A DNA stretch of 64,000 bases from Lentimonas sp. CC4 (GCF_902728235.1 NZ_CACVBO010000001.1:124001-188000); one strand, 5' to 3'; shown: positions 34,247 through 43,449, counted from the first letter of the stretch. Notes: a model not told the origin generated them from the sequence alone. Translations and numbers: made by a program.

Positions 34247-35263
34247 TTACAAACGTCGCTGAATTTGAGCAATCGCCCACTGCGCGTGCTCTGCCACCAT
34301 CGTATCCTCTGCGGTTGCCACCACGCTCAACGCGGGCAAATCCTCCACAGTTCCAACATTTCCCAGCACCACACAGATATTACGCCGAAAACGATGCAAC
34401 TTCACGCGGCGAATCGGCGAGCCAATCATACGCTCACTAAATGTCGCCTCATCCCAAGCCAAGAGCTCACGTAACTCAGGCAGTTCGCGCACCTGAAACT
34501 TCACCTCATTCGTCGGCGTTGCCCACTTATTCCATGGGCACACATCTAAGCATGCATCACAGCCGTAGAGCCGATCTCCAATAGCCTCACGAAGCTCGAC
34601 TGGAATCGCCCCGTCATGCTCGATCGTAAGATACGAGATACACTTCGTCGCATCGAGCTGATACGGCGCAGTAATTGCGCGCGTTGGACAGATATCAATA
34701 CAGCGCGAACAGCTGCCGCAACGATCCTTCACCGGCTCATCCGCTGGCAGTTCAAGATCTGTCACGATATTTGCCAAAAACGACCACGTGCCACGCTTCG
34801 GCTCAATTAAAATCGTGCTCTTCCCTTGCCATCCAATCCCTGCCGATGCCGCGATTGGCTTTTCAAGCAAAGGTCCCGTATCCACATACGGGCGTTGATT
34901 GCCGCCGTATTCCTCACGCAAAACGCGACACAGCCGCTTCAACCGGCGCAGCATAAAATTATGATAATCGTCGCCCAACGCGTATTTCGCGATTCGATAC
35001 GGGCGATCCGGGTTGGGCTGATAATAGTTCAGCGCCAGAACGATGATGCTACGCGCCTCTGGCAGCAGCTGATCCGGATGCAGACGCCGATCATTATTGC
35101 GCTCCATCCACGACATCGTGCCATGCTTCCCATCCGCGATCCACTGAGTGTAGTAATCTCGTCGCAATTCCAAGGGCACCGCAGTCACACCAAACGAATG
35201 AAAGCCCAAGGCCTGCGCCTCTGCCTGTATCCGCTCGCGTATATCTGCACCGTAATCACCCAT
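34247..35263 (-). CDS. queG: epoxyqueuosine reductase
   Basis: A 338-aa cobalamin and [4Fe-4S] enzyme for the last step of tRNA queuosine synthesis. Two ferredoxin-type cluster motifs, CGSCSRCIDICPT (about residue 183) and CDACLDVCPWNKW (about 237), are intact. N-terminal DUF1730/QueG motifs (SWMERNNDRRLHPDQLLPEA, YALGDDYHNFMLRRLKRL, DTGPLLEKPIAASAGIGWQGKST) are all present. HEAT-like C-terminal tail (EHAQWAIAQIQRRL). QueF, another enzyme of the same pathway, is at 52823. Confidence 0.95.
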   Translation of the reverse strand: MGDYGADIRERIQAEAQALGFHSFGVTAVPLELRRDYYTQWIADGKHGTMSWMERNNDRRLHPDQLLPEARSIIVLALNYYQPNPDRPYRIAKYALGDDYHNFMLRRLKRLCRVLREEYGGNQRPYVDTGPLLEKPIAASAGIGWQGKSTILIEPKRGTWSFLANIVTDLELPADEPVKDRCGSCSRCIDICPTRAITAPYQLDATKCISYLTIEHDGAIPVELREAIGDRLYGCDACLDVCPWNKWATPTNEVKFQVRELPELRELLAWDEATFSERMIGSPIRRVKLHRFRRNICVVLGNVGTVEDLPALSVVATAEDTMVAEHAQWAIAQIQRRL

Positions 35264-35373
35264 AAATCACCAATGGCCTGCTCAACGCGAAGAGTCGAGC
35301 CTCCATCAAGCCTCATAGTCCTTGTATGTTTTACAGTGACAGCCGTGCGGTTTCTCCTAAAACCTATTGAGCC

Positions 35374-36174
35374 ATGAGTCATCCCATCTGGCCAGTCGTT
35401 ACCGAAAACCTCGCCGAGCAACTATCCGCCACACAAAGCGGCATGGTTCATCCGGCACAACTACTCCCCTACCTGCCACTCAGCCTAGAGTGTATTGAGC
35501 GCACACTTGATGGACTACTCAGCAGCAATCGCGTCCGCAAAGCGTATGAAAATAGACTCCAGGTCTATGTATTCACTGAATCCATAGACAAGAAACCGCA
35601 ACGCTTCGCTCCCAAACAGTGCATCTACTCCAATGAACCACTCTCAGAGGATACGTTCAACGTCATCGCACCCGAAGTGCGGGCAACTGTCGAATCCGAG
35701 CTCGCCTTACTCGCGACCAACGACCCATGGCCGGCACAAGCCAATTGGCAGCACGAGCTCATCTACCTAGCCGCAAATTTACCTTCCCCTGTCAGCACCA
35801 GCGCCATCGCGGGACACTCTCGCCTCTCCTTCAAACGCACAGAGGAGCGCCTGCAAGCACTCCAAAAACAAGGAGCACTCCATTTCGACGGCATGACAAA
35901 CGCATGGACTTTACCTCCGCTGCGTTATCCACGCACCGTTTATACTCGCAATGATAACTACATCCGACAGTTTCCCGGAGCCATCAAAGAAGAGTTCGAG
36001 CTCCGCCTAGTCAAAGCACTTTCGATCTCACTGGGGATCCTAGTCGCCGCAATGCTCTTAGCAGTCACAGCGCGCATCCCCTTCCCGCTCGTCTTCTTCG
36101 GCGCTCTCATCATTGCATTCTTCATTTTCATCAAAATTCTAAAAGCACCAGCGAAAACACTGCCCGAGCTATAA
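35374..36174 (+). CDS. hypothetical protein with two C-terminal membrane segments, upstream of SPFH pair
   Basis: A 266-aa protein of unrecognised family. Residues about 1-190 look soluble and contain two winged-helix-like stretches (CIERTLDGLLSSNRVRKAYENRLQVYVF; SFKRTEERLQALQKQGALHFDG). Residues about 210-255 form two TMs (ALSISLGILVAAMLLAVTA; LVFFGALIIAFFIFIKIL). It ends 18 bp before the first SPFH gene on the same strand, so it is probably cotranscribed; a membrane-anchored regulatory or adaptor role is inference. Confidence 0.65.
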   Translation: MSHPIWPVVTENLAEQLSATQSGMVHPAQLLPYLPLSLECIERTLDGLLSSNRVRKAYENRLQVYVFTESIDKKPQRFAPKQCIYSNEPLSEDTFNVIAPEVRATVESELALLATNDPWPAQANWQHELIYLAANLPSPVSTSAIAGHSRLSFKRTEERLQALQKQGALHFDGMTNAWTLPPLRYPRTVYTRNDNYIRQFPGAIKEEFELRLVKALSISLGILVAAMLLAVTARIPFPLVFFGALIIAFFIFIKILKAPAKTLPEL

Positions 36175-36192
36175 GCTGCTCCACTTCAAACC

Positions 36193-37332
36193 ATGCAAGA
36201 CAACCTCCATAAATTCCAACGGCCCAGTAGCCCGATGCTCAACATGCTAAATACCGTAAAAGGCAAACTCGTCCTGCCCCTGATCGCCCTAGTCGCGCTC
36301 ACCATTTTCTTTCTAGTCACCTTTCGCGTGCAACGCGTCTCAGGCACCGAAGTCGGCATCAAGGTCAACAACGTGACAGGCGACATCACCGTCATCGCAG
36401 AATCCGGCACCAATATCTACAACGGCCTGCTCAGCACCTTCCACCTGCTCGACATGACAGTTCAACGTCTCGAAATGGTCTCCGAATCTGGCCGCGGTCA
36501 ACGCAGCGGTCGCGACGACCTACGTATTAAGACCGTCGACGGTAGCGATGTCTTCCTCGACCTCACGATTAACTATCAACTCCGCCGCGATATGGTCGAA
36601 TCCGTCGTCACCACCTCTGGCCTCGAAGACGCCTATAAATATAAGTGGGTGCGCGATTACTCACGCTCAGTCTGTCGTTCCGTCTTTGGCGAAATGACCA
36701 CCGAGGAATTCTACGACGCCAGCGTCCGCGACCAAAAAGCACAGCTTGCGATGGTCGAGCTCAATGAGTTGCTAAAACCTTACGGCATTGAAGTCTCCAG
36801 TGTCATTGCCGAGAAATTCAGCTTCCATAAAGAATACGAAGAACGTATTCGTGCCAAAAAACTGGCCGACCAAGAAGTCGAAGAGCAAGTCTCCAAGGCC
36901 AAAGCCGCTCGCCAAAATCAAATCTTCCGCGAAGTGGAAGCCACCAAGAAAAAAGAAGTCGTTCTCGCCTCCTACGATGGTGAGATGCAAAAGCTGCTCG
37001 TCGAAGCCACCGCCAACGCCGAGCGCGACATCCGCAACGCCGAAGCCTACGTGATCGACACTCAACTCGGAGCCGACGCAAACTTCTACCAACGCGATAA
37101 AAACGCCCAAGCGATCCTCGTCACCGCTCAAGCCGAGGGCGAAGCCCTCACCGCAATGGCACAAGCCTACGAAGGCATCGGCGGCGTCAACCTAGTCAAA
37201 CGCGCCTACGCAGGCCGACTGATGGATATGAAAATCACAGGCCAGCCCTTCACTATTGAAAATAAGACAGAGCGCCTCTCCTACAAAGACGAAGGTGCCG
37301 TCGCCAAGAAAAAGAAAGCGACCTCGAACTAA
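36193..37332 (+). CDS. SPFH/band 7 (prohibitin-like) membrane protein 1
   Basis: A 379-aa protein. An N-terminal TM (about 25-47, [19 protein letters not shown]) is followed by the SPFH domain (about 50-215: [18 protein letters not shown]...[12 protein letters not shown]...[11 protein letters not shown]). A long charged helix (about 215-320, [26 protein letters not shown]) and a C-terminal region with a poly-Lys end (KKKKATSN) complete it. Such proteins oligomerise into cages or rings at the membrane and scaffold proteases or lipid domains. It is adjacent to a paralogue 53 bp downstream. Confidence 0.85.
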   Translation: MQDNLHKFQRPSSPMLNMLNTVKGKLVLPLIALVALTIFFLVTFRVQRVSGTEVGIKVNNVTGDITVIAESGTNIYNGLLSTFHLLDMTVQRLEMVSESGRGQRSGRDDLRIKTVDGSDVFLDLTINYQLRRDMVESVVTTSGLEDAYKYKWVRDYSRSVCRSVFGEMTTEEFYDASVRDQKAQLAMVELNELLKPYGIEVSSVIAEKFSFHKEYEERIRAKKLADQEVEEQVSKAKAARQNQIFREVEATKKKEVVLASYDGEMQKLLVEATANAERDIRNAEAYVIDTQLGADANFYQRDKNAQAILVTAQAEGEALTAMAQAYEGIGGVNLVKRAYAGRLMDMKITGQPFTIENKTERLSYKDEGAVAKKKKATSN

Positions 37333-37385
37333 TCCGTCCTAGGAATCCACAACGACGGAACACATCGAACCACCCATTTTTCATC

Positions 37386-38516
37386 ATGAAATTCATTAAA
37401 TTTTTATCCATCATCATCCTAATTGCAGTCGGTGGCGTATTTTTTGCCGCGCAATTTCTCTTCATCAAGATCGATCTCGGTAAAACCGGCGTCCGCACTC
37501 AGCAATACGCCCTCCTCGGCGATAAAGGGGTCGTGCCGGAAGACTTCGGCCCAGGCTGGCACCGAAACCTCCCCCTACTCGACACTTGGAATGTATTCGA
37601 CGCCACCGTGCAAACCACCGAATTCACCACAGAACAAGAGCGTCAGGAAACACGTAAGATCTACAGCTTCCTCTCATCCGCATCTCGTAGCTATTTAGAC
37701 ACCGCCCCCGTCGGCGGCCCTGGCCAAGTCGAACTTAAATCAAAGGATGGCTACACCGTGCGCCTCGACGTCACCGTCAAATACCGCATCAAGCCCGGCG
37801 AAGTGCATCAACTCTACCAAGAGCTCGGCTCACAAGCTCGCTACAAAGGCATCGTTCGCGACCAAGTGCAGCAAGTCATCCGCGGCACCTTCGGCACCAT
37901 GCGCACCGAGCAATTTTACGATCCGGAAGTGCGCCGAAAGAAAGTCACCGAAGCGACCGTGCTACTCGATACTGAACTGACCTCCAACAGTATTGAGCTG
38001 ATCGAAATCCTCATTCGTGACATCAACTTCGACCCTGCATACGAGCGTAAAATTCTCGACAAGAAACTCGCAGACCAGGACGTAGAGCTCAATAAATCCC
38101 GCGCCCTCGCCGAAGAGAAAAAAGGTGAGACCAACCGCATCGCCGCTGAAACAGAGGCCAAAGTGCGCGTCATTGAAGAAGAACTCAAAGCGAAACAGCG
38201 CACCGTCAAAGCCGAGACCGATAAACAGATCGCACAGATCAACGCCGACGCTCGCCTCACAGCGGCAAAGCTCAAAGCCGATGCCGATCTCTACAAAGCC
38301 GAGTTACAAGCCAAGGGCACACTCCTCGAAAAAGAAGCCAGCGCCGAAGGCGAAAGCCTCAAAGCCACCGCGCTGAACACTCCAGGCGGCCAGAACTTCG
38401 TCGCCTTCGAGATCGTGCAACAACTACAGCTTGGTGAGATCACCGTCTCCACTCAGAGCAACGACTTCCTCGACGTCGAAGCCGTCCTCGAAAAAGTCGG
38501 CGCCAGCGCTGAGTAG
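37386..38516 (+). CDS. SPFH/band 7 (prohibitin-like) membrane protein 2
   Basis: A 376-aa paralogue. TM near residues 5-25 ([21 protein letters not shown]), SPFH domain (about 30-230, with [51 protein letters not shown]) and a coiled-coil tail rich in Lys/Glu/Ala ([20 protein letters not shown]...). Two different SPFH proteins side by side suggest a hetero-oligomeric assembly like prohibitin 1/2 or HflK/HflC; no FtsH or NfeD gene is next to them. A strong terminator follows. Confidence 0.85.
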   Translation: MKFIKFLSIIILIAVGGVFFAAQFLFIKIDLGKTGVRTQQYALLGDKGVVPEDFGPGWHRNLPLLDTWNVFDATVQTTEFTTEQERQETRKIYSFLSSASRSYLDTAPVGGPGQVELKSKDGYTVRLDVTVKYRIKPGEVHQLYQELGSQARYKGIVRDQVQQVIRGTFGTMRTEQFYDPEVRRKKVTEATVLLDTELTSNSIELIEILIRDINFDPAYERKILDKKLADQDVELNKSRALAEEKKGETNRIAAETEAKVRVIEEELKAKQRTVKAETDKQIAQINADARLTAAKLKADADLYKAELQAKGTLLEKEASAEGESLKATALNTPGGQNFVAFEIVQQLQLGEITVSTQSNDFLDVEAVLEKVGASAE

Positions 38517-38537
38517 TTTCAATTCACAGCATTCAAC

Positions 38538-38575
38538 AAAAAAGCGGTGGCTCTCTAAGAGCCACCGCCTTTTTT
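38538..38575. terminator. bidirectional terminator between SPFH 2 and MOSC gene
   Basis: GCGGTGGCTCT...AGAGCCACCGC with runs of A on the left and T on the right, so it can end both the rightward SPFH and leftward MOSC transcripts. Confidence 0.92.
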
Positions 38576-38586
38576 GTGCGCAACCC

Positions 38587-39138
38587 TCAATCCTGCCGGT
38601 CGACATGAACACGATCACCAATTCGCACACGCCCCGACTGCCGGATCGCACAGAAAATCCCGCGCAATCGAAGCGGCAAGTGCTCGGCTTGGCGCACACA
38701 TTGAAACGCCTCCACGCCGAAGCGCTGAGCGAATTTCCCACAAGCGTCGTTCTCCACATCGCTAACTTCCAGAATCGCATCGCCAATTTCAATCAAGGAA
38801 CCAACCGGTAAATGCGCCTCAGTCAGATTAATATCCACATAGAAATTATCGCCACATTGGTAGTGCGAATCAGCATCCTCCCCCGTGAAGGCACGAATGA
38901 CTCGTGTATTTGTAAGGCTGACCTGCACACGTGGATCTGGCCGCCCGTCAGGTAAGCGCATCCATGCAGTATCACGCCAGCGATCGCCACAAATACCGGT
39001 TTCAACATCCAAATACAGTTCGTCGACTGGCACATGCACCCCTTCCGACGGGCGATTCATTAAATACTCAACTCGCCCGATTCCAACTGGTGCCGCACGT
39101 GCCAACTGCACTGCTCGATCATACTGTCCGACATTCAT
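38587..39138 (-). CDS. MOSC-domain protein, second
   Basis: A 183-aa MOSC protein distinct from the one at 12074. Family features: GRVEYLMNRPSEGVHVPVDELYLDVETGICGDRW (MOSC G..GDR), QVSLTNTRVIRAFTG, DNFYVDINLTEAHLPVGSLIEIGDAILEVSDVENDACGKFAQRFG (the cysteine after DA is the usual MOSC position) and LRGIFCAI. A role in sulfur or Mo chemistry is inferred; in this location there is no Mo gene. It ends 21 bp before the Xer recombinase gene starts to the right; both are leftward and may be cotranscribed. Confidence 0.85.
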   Translation of the reverse strand: MNVGQYDRAVQLARAAPVGIGRVEYLMNRPSEGVHVPVDELYLDVETGICGDRWRDTAWMRLPDGRPDPRVQVSLTNTRVIRAFTGEDADSHYQCGDNFYVDINLTEAHLPVGSLIEIGDAILEVSDVENDACGKFAQRFGVEAFQCVRQAEHLPLRLRGIFCAIRQSGRVRIGDRVHVDRQD

Positions 39139-39158
39139 ACTTTTAAGTTTTCCACGAA

Positions 39159-40085
39159 TTAGGCCCGTGGATGCGCCTGCTTATGCGCCTCCTTCAGTCG
39201 AGCGATCGACACGTGTGTGTAGATTTGAGTAGTTGATAAATTGGCATGCCCGAGCAGCTCCTGCACCGTCCGCAAGTCTGCACCATTATCCAACATATGC
39301 GTCGCAAAGGAATGCCTCAACTTATGCGGCGTCATATCCAACGGCAGTTCTGCAGCAGCGAGATGTGTTTTGAGCAATTTCTGCACCTGACGCGGTTCCA
39401 TCCGGCGACCATTGCGTTGACAGATCACTGCTGCATTCAGATCGGCCGACAAATGAAACCGATCAATAAAGTCACTCAAACACCGAGTTGCCACAGGCCC
39501 CAGTGGACACAACCGCTCCTTGCGCCCTTTACCAAGCACACGTGCGACTCCTTGCTCCACATCAATCTGCCCATGGTTGAGCCCGCACAATTCACTCACG
39601 CGCAAACCACCGCCATACAACAGTTCCAAAATCAAACTATCCCGAAACGCTTCAAACTCACCGAGCTTACCATCCTTCCACAACTTCAGCGGCGCATTCA
39701 ACAATGCCCGCATCTGAGATTCGGTTAAAAACTTTGGCAGCGGCTTACTCAATTTCGGCAGCGTCACCCCAGTGAATGGGTTCGATTCGACCACCCCCTG
39801 CTTGCGCAGATACAAATAAAATGCGCGCAAGCCTGATACATGGTTATGCAAAGTGCGCCGCGCGAGTCGTCGCCCCTCATCGATCAAGTAAGAACGCACA
39901 TCCAGCGGACGCACCGCTGCGAAATCGTCGGTCCATTTACCACGCCCTGACAGCCAAGTCACAAAGTCCTCCACTGCAGCACGATAGTTGCGAACCGTAT
40001 AGACGGACACACGGCGCTCCAGCGTCAAATGATCACAGAAATCATTCAGAGCAGGAATATTTGGAGCCGGTTCAGATTTTGCCAT
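39159..40085 (-). CDS. Xer-family tyrosine recombinase
   Basis: A 308-aa site-specific recombinase of XerC/XerD type. N-terminal SAM-like DNA-binding domain (about 15-95), catalytic domain (about 115-305) with all key residues: R162 (GGGLRVSELCGL), K186 (LGKGRKERLCPL), H254 and R257 (HKLRHSF), H280 (LGHANLS) and nucleophile Y289 (QIYTHVS). It is about the standard 300 aa. It would act in chromosome-dimer resolution at dif; whether it is XerC or XerD cannot be settled from one gene. Flanked by a ParA gene upstream. Confidence 0.94.
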   Translation of the reverse strand: MAKSEPAPNIPALNDFCDHLTLERRVSVYTVRNYRAAVEDFVTWLSGRGKWTDDFAAVRPLDVRSYLIDEGRRLARRTLHNHVSGLRAFYLYLRKQGVVESNPFTGVTLPKLSKPLPKFLTESQMRALLNAPLKLWKDGKLGEFEAFRDSLILELLYGGGLRVSELCGLNHGQIDVEQGVARVLGKGRKERLCPLGPVATRCLSDFIDRFHLSADLNAAVICQRNGRRMEPRQVQKLLKTHLAAAELPLDMTPHKLRHSFATHMLDNGADLRTVQELLGHANLSTTQIYTHVSIARLKEAHKQAHPRA

Positions 40086-40118
40086 AACTTAAACAACCTA
40101 ACTCACGACCTACCGTTG

Positions 40119-40140
40119 AAGCGACACTCTTGTCGCTTTT
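40119..40140. repeat. short hairpin repeat AAGCGACACTCTTGTCGCTTTT
   Basis: Same family as 11093 with the reverse loop orientation. It lies between the xer and parA genes on the leftward strand. Confidence 0.7.
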
Positions 40141-40149
40141 GATTTAGAC

Positions 40150-40938
40150 TTACTTTTTCTTCCTGTTACCCAGCGAGAAACGCTCGATCACCTCTTCGGC
40201 AAGATAGCGATACGCATTCGCACCACTGCTATTCGGATCATATTCAAAAATCGATTGTCCAAAACTCGGCGCTTCGCTCAAACGAATGGAACGCGGAATC
40301 ATCGAGCGGAATACCTTGTCGTCGAAGTGATTACGCACCTCGCCCACCACCTGATGAGCCAAATTCGTGCGTTGATCAAACATGGTCATCAAAATACCAC
40401 CAAGCGCCAAGTCATCATTCACACCAGCTTCGCGCAATTTATCGACGACCTTCAAAATCTGCCCCAATCCTTCCATCGCCAGATACTCGCATTGCAGTGC
40501 GATCAGCAAATAATCCGCCGCAGCCAAACTATTCATCGACAACATTCCCAACGCTGGTGGGCAGTCCAAAATGATCGCATCATAATCACCTGATGCACGC
40601 AGCGGCGCTAAGCACTCACGCAATTGCACCAAATAATTGTCACGCTGAATGAGCTCGATCTCGATCGCAGCCATGTCGACCTCGGACGGGATCATGAACA
40701 AATTATCGTTGGCACCGACAGGTTGCACCTTTTCAAGCGCCGTGCCTTCACCACACAGTGGTCCATACAAACTGCCGCCTTCGAGCTTCTCCAACCCGAG
40801 CCCACTCGTTGCATTTGCCTGTGGGTCTAGATCCACCAACACCGTCCGAACTCCCTGATCTGCTAGGGCATAGCTGAGATTAATCGCTGTCGTCGTCTTA
40901 CCGACTCCCCCCTTTTGATTCGCAATTGTAAATACCAT
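40150..40938 (-). CDS. ParA/Soj-type chromosome-partitioning ATPase
   Basis: A 262-aa deviant Walker-type ATPase. The P-loop is KGGVGKTTTAINLS (residues 9-22), then LVDLDPQANATSGLG (A' box), IILDCPPALGMLSMNSLAAADYLL (Walker B) and ILMTMFDQRTNLAHQVVGEV. This is the chromosomal Soj type (small, no N-terminal HTH). ParB/Spo0J is usually the next gene, but the downstream gene here is a Xer recombinase and no parB is seen in the window. Start taken at the ATG 40938; an ORF start five codons earlier is less likely. Confidence 0.93.
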   Translation of the reverse strand: MVFTIANQKGGVGKTTTAINLSYALADQGVRTVLVDLDPQANATSGLGLEKLEGGSLYGPLCGEGTALEKVQPVGANDNLFMIPSEVDMAAIEIELIQRDNYLVQLRECLAPLRASGDYDAIILDCPPALGMLSMNSLAAADYLLIALQCEYLAMEGLGQILKVVDKLREAGVNDDLALGGILMTMFDQRTNLAHQVVGEVRNHFDDKVFRSMIPRSIRLSEAPSFGQSIFEYDPNSSGANAYRYLAEEVIERFSLGNRKKK

Positions 40939-41110
40939 GGCACACATGCCCACAGTGATAGCTCCCCCTCACTGTCCGTCGAGCAGAAAGAAAAAACCGC
41001 CGTAAAATCGCAATAAACGCGACTCTTAACCTCAATGCCATTGCATATTAAAAATGATATAACCGTTAAGCAGAAAACTAGATTGTCATATTTGCAATTT
41101 GCATGATTTC

Positions 41111-41320
41111 TCGTCCCAAAGGGGCAACCTATATCAGCCCGGGGCAACGCCCCGGGAATTTAAGCCCCAGACAGCTAGCCCTGAAAGGGCGCTCTATTCG
41201 ATAGTCCAAGCCTTTGCGCGATTAAGTCGCCCTTTCAGGGCTCAGGAGGTGGTTGATTCAAATCCTAGGGCGTTGCCCTAGGCTGACATAGGACGCACCT
41301 TTGGTGCTACAATTAATATG
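41111..41320. repeat. about 210-bp giant imperfect palindrome
   Basis: Left arm (CCCAAAGGGGCAACC, then CTATATCAGCC, then GGGGCAACGCCCCGGG, then AGCCCTGAAAGGGCG at 41175-41189) is mirrored by the right arm (CGCCCTTTCAGGGCT at 41228-41242, then CCTAGGGCGTTGCCCTAGG, CTGACATAGG and GCACCTTTGGTGC). The inner 15 bp is an exact inverted repeat and the outer arms match with scattered differences. Each arm also contains its own smaller palindromes. It fills most of the 40939-41376 gap; there is no ORF in it. Confidence 0.8.
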
Positions 41321-41376
41321 CAATGCGCTCGACTCTTAACCTTGCGATTTCCCAGTTCTCCCACTGCATTTCAAAG

Positions 41377-41835
41377 ATGCTACATCGACTGCGACACTGC
41401 CTCACTCCTCTGATATGCATACTCCTCAGCGTAGGCTGCAAGAGTGACCCACAGGCCTTAAAGGACTTCACAAGTGATGGCTGCTCACTCTTCCCTGACC
41501 GCTCCCTCATCAACACAGATGACTGGTGCGATTGTTGCCTAGAGCATGACATCGCATATTGGCAGGGAGGCACCAAAGCGCAACGCCTCGAAGCCGACCA
41601 GAAACTAAGAGATTGCGTGCTAGCAAAAACAGGCGATGCCGTTCTAGCCGAAGCCATGTATCACGGGGTGCGTTTTGGCGGCAGCCCCTACTTTTATAAT
41701 TGGTATCGATGGGGATACGGATGGAGCTACGAGCGCAAATACCAAGCCCTCACGTTGGAAGAGCAACGACTCGTCAGCGACAAACTCGTCAAATACTATC
41801 GAGAATCCGAAGGTAAGCCCTCCCCGTGCGACTGA
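41377..41835 (+). CDS. lipoprotein with phospholipase A2-like CCxxHD motif
   Basis: About 152 aa from ATG 41377, which starts a signal peptide with a lipobox (ICILLSVGC). The mature part begins DFTSDGCSLFPD and then has WCDCCLEHDIAYWQGGT with the His-Asp pair of secreted PLA2-like proteins (CCxxHDxxY). It continues with RLEADQKLRDCV and a Trp/Tyr-rich C-terminal part (YFYNWYRWGYGWSYERKYQ). It may hydrolyse lipids at the cell surface; I am not sure of the substrate or that the enzyme is active. No neighbour points to a role. Confidence 0.7.
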   Translation: MLHRLRHCLTPLICILLSVGCKSDPQALKDFTSDGCSLFPDRSLINTDDWCDCCLEHDIAYWQGGTKAQRLEADQKLRDCVLAKTGDAVLAEAMYHGVRFGGSPYFYNWYRWGYGWSYERKYQALTLEEQRLVSDKLVKYYRESEGKPSPCD

Positions 41836-41966
41836 GATCTAATCACCGCCATTAGCCACACGGCAATATGAGCCAATCGGCCGAAACAGGCGATCTAGGT
41901 TTGCATGCCACCGGAAGACACCCAACATCTGGGGCTTCTTTTTCATCTCAAAACATCAAGAAAACT

Positions 41967-43208
41967 ATGACTGAAACAAAATCCGTCAAAAAAGTCGCCC
42001 TCCTCACAGCGGGCGGCCTCGCACCCTGCCTGTCTTCCGCAGTCGGGGGTCTGATCGAACGCTATACTGAACTGTATCCAGACATTGAAATCATTTGTTA
42101 TCGTAGCGGATACAAAGGTCTCCTCCAAGGCGACAGCATTCAAGTAACCGAAGAGATTCGCGCAAACGCAGGCACACTGCACGATCACGGCGGCAGCCCG
42201 ATCGGCAACAGCCGCGTCAAGCTCACCAATGTCGAAGACTGCATCAAGCGTGGTCTAGTCACAGAAGGCGAAGATCCTCTTAAAGTCGCAGCAGACCAGC
42301 TCACTAAAGACAATGTGGACGTCCTCCACACCATCGGTGGCGACGACACCAACACCACCGCAGCCGACCTGGCCGCATACTTAGCTGAGAATGACTACGC
42401 ACTCACCGTAGTTGGCCTGCCGAAGACGATCGATAACGACGTCTTCCCCATTGCTCAAAGCTTAGGCGCATGGACTGCTGCTGAAGAAGGTGCTAAATAT
42501 TTCGAAAACGTGGTGGCCGAGCATAATGCCAACCCACGCATGCTCATCATCCACGAAGTCATGGGCCGCAACTGCGGTTGGCTCACTGCCGCCACTGCCG
42601 ATGTATATCGCAAGCGCCTCGACGCAATGGAATGGGCCGATGCCATTGGACTCAGCGCCGCTCGCAAAGAGGTGCACGCCATCTTCATCCCTGAAATGGA
42701 CGTCGACATTCAAGCCGAAGCCGCACGCCTCAAGGCAGTCATGGATGAGCACGACAACGTAAACATCTTCATCTCCGAAGGCGCTGGCGTTGAAACGATC
42801 ATCAAAGAAATGGAAGCCGCAGGCGAAGAAGTGCCACGCGACGCGTTTGGCCACGTCAAACTAGACGCAGTCAACCCAGGCAAATGGTTCGGCGAGCAAT
42901 TCGCTAAGATGCTCGATGCCGAAAAGGTGCTCGTTCAAAAGAGCGGCTACTTCGCACGCGCAGCACCTGCGAATAAGGAAGACATCCGCTTGATCAAGAG
43001 CTGCACCGACCTTGCTGTGGACTGTGCCGTCGTTGGTGAAAGCGGCGTTATCGGCCACGACGAAGATGACCGCAACATCCTGCGTGCCATCGAGTTTCCA
43101 CGCATCGCAGGCGGCAAGCCATTCAACATCGACACTCCTTGGTTCGGTGAACTACTCGATGCGATTGGCCAACCGAAGGGCGCGAACATCGCGAAGGCAG
43201 GTCACTAA
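41967..43208 (+). CDS. pfp: pyrophosphate-dependent phosphofructokinase
   Basis: A 413-aa phosphofructokinase. The motif that binds the phosphate donor is GGDDT (about residue 124) and the catalytic loop is GLPKTIDNDV (about 152). An Asp in GGDD plus Lys in PKTIDND are the residues that mark PPi-dependent rather than ATP-dependent PFK (GGDGS / PGTIDND). MGRNCGWLTAA (about 198) binds F6P. The reaction is reversible, fructose 6-phosphate + PPi to fructose 1,6-bisphosphate + Pi. ATG at 41967 chosen (TETKSVKKVALLTAGGL); the frame extends upstream into non-PFK-like sequence. A strong terminator follows. Confidence 0.93.
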   Translation: MTETKSVKKVALLTAGGLAPCLSSAVGGLIERYTELYPDIEIICYRSGYKGLLQGDSIQVTEEIRANAGTLHDHGGSPIGNSRVKLTNVEDCIKRGLVTEGEDPLKVAADQLTKDNVDVLHTIGGDDTNTTAADLAAYLAENDYALTVVGLPKTIDNDVFPIAQSLGAWTAAEEGAKYFENVVAEHNANPRMLIIHEVMGRNCGWLTAATADVYRKRLDAMEWADAIGLSAARKEVHAIFIPEMDVDIQAEAARLKAVMDEHDNVNIFISEGAGVETIIKEMEAAGEEVPRDAFGHVKLDAVNPGKWFGEQFAKMLDAEKVLVQKSGYFARAAPANKEDIRLIKSCTDLAVDCAVVGESGVIGHDEDDRNILRAIEFPRIAGGKPFNIDTPWFGELLDAIGQPKGANIAKAGH

Positions 43209-43235
43209 GCACTGACTAGGACAGAACATTTCCAA

Positions 43236-43268
43236 GCCGGAACCCGTAACGGGTTCCGGCTTTTTTTT
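43236..43268 (+). terminator. rho-independent terminator of pfp
   Basis: GCCGGAACCCGTAACGGGTT plus CCGGC followed by eight T, 28 bp after the stop. Confidence 0.95.
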
Positions 43269-43288
43269 GTGTTGGAACATAGCGCCAC

Positions 43289-43412
43289 GTAGGGGCTTTG
43301 CTCGTCTCGTGACCATGAGCTTGTCGAATGGCGAAGACCGCGCAAAGGTCACAAGCCCACGAAGTTATATAACGCCTCCTACGCTCGCTAGTGCCGCAAG
43401 CAGCCCCCTTAC
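43289..43412. repeat. TIR-bounded dispersed element, copy 2 (inverted orientation)
   Basis: Starts GTAGGGGCTTTGCTCGTC and ends GCCGCAAGCAGCCCCCTTAC, the reverse complement of the layout at 25763 and 53405. Its reverse complement shares CATTCGACAAGCTCATGGTC and ACGAGACGAG with 55352-55412, almost base for base. Confidence 0.75.
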
Positions 43413-43449
43413 ATCCCATCAGTAGCTGAAGGAACGAACATTTAACCCA

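Noticed and set aside
41255-41275. GATTCAAATCC in the giant palindrome as a tRNA T-arm
   Set aside because: No tRNA cloverleaf fits; it belongs to the inverted repeat structure.
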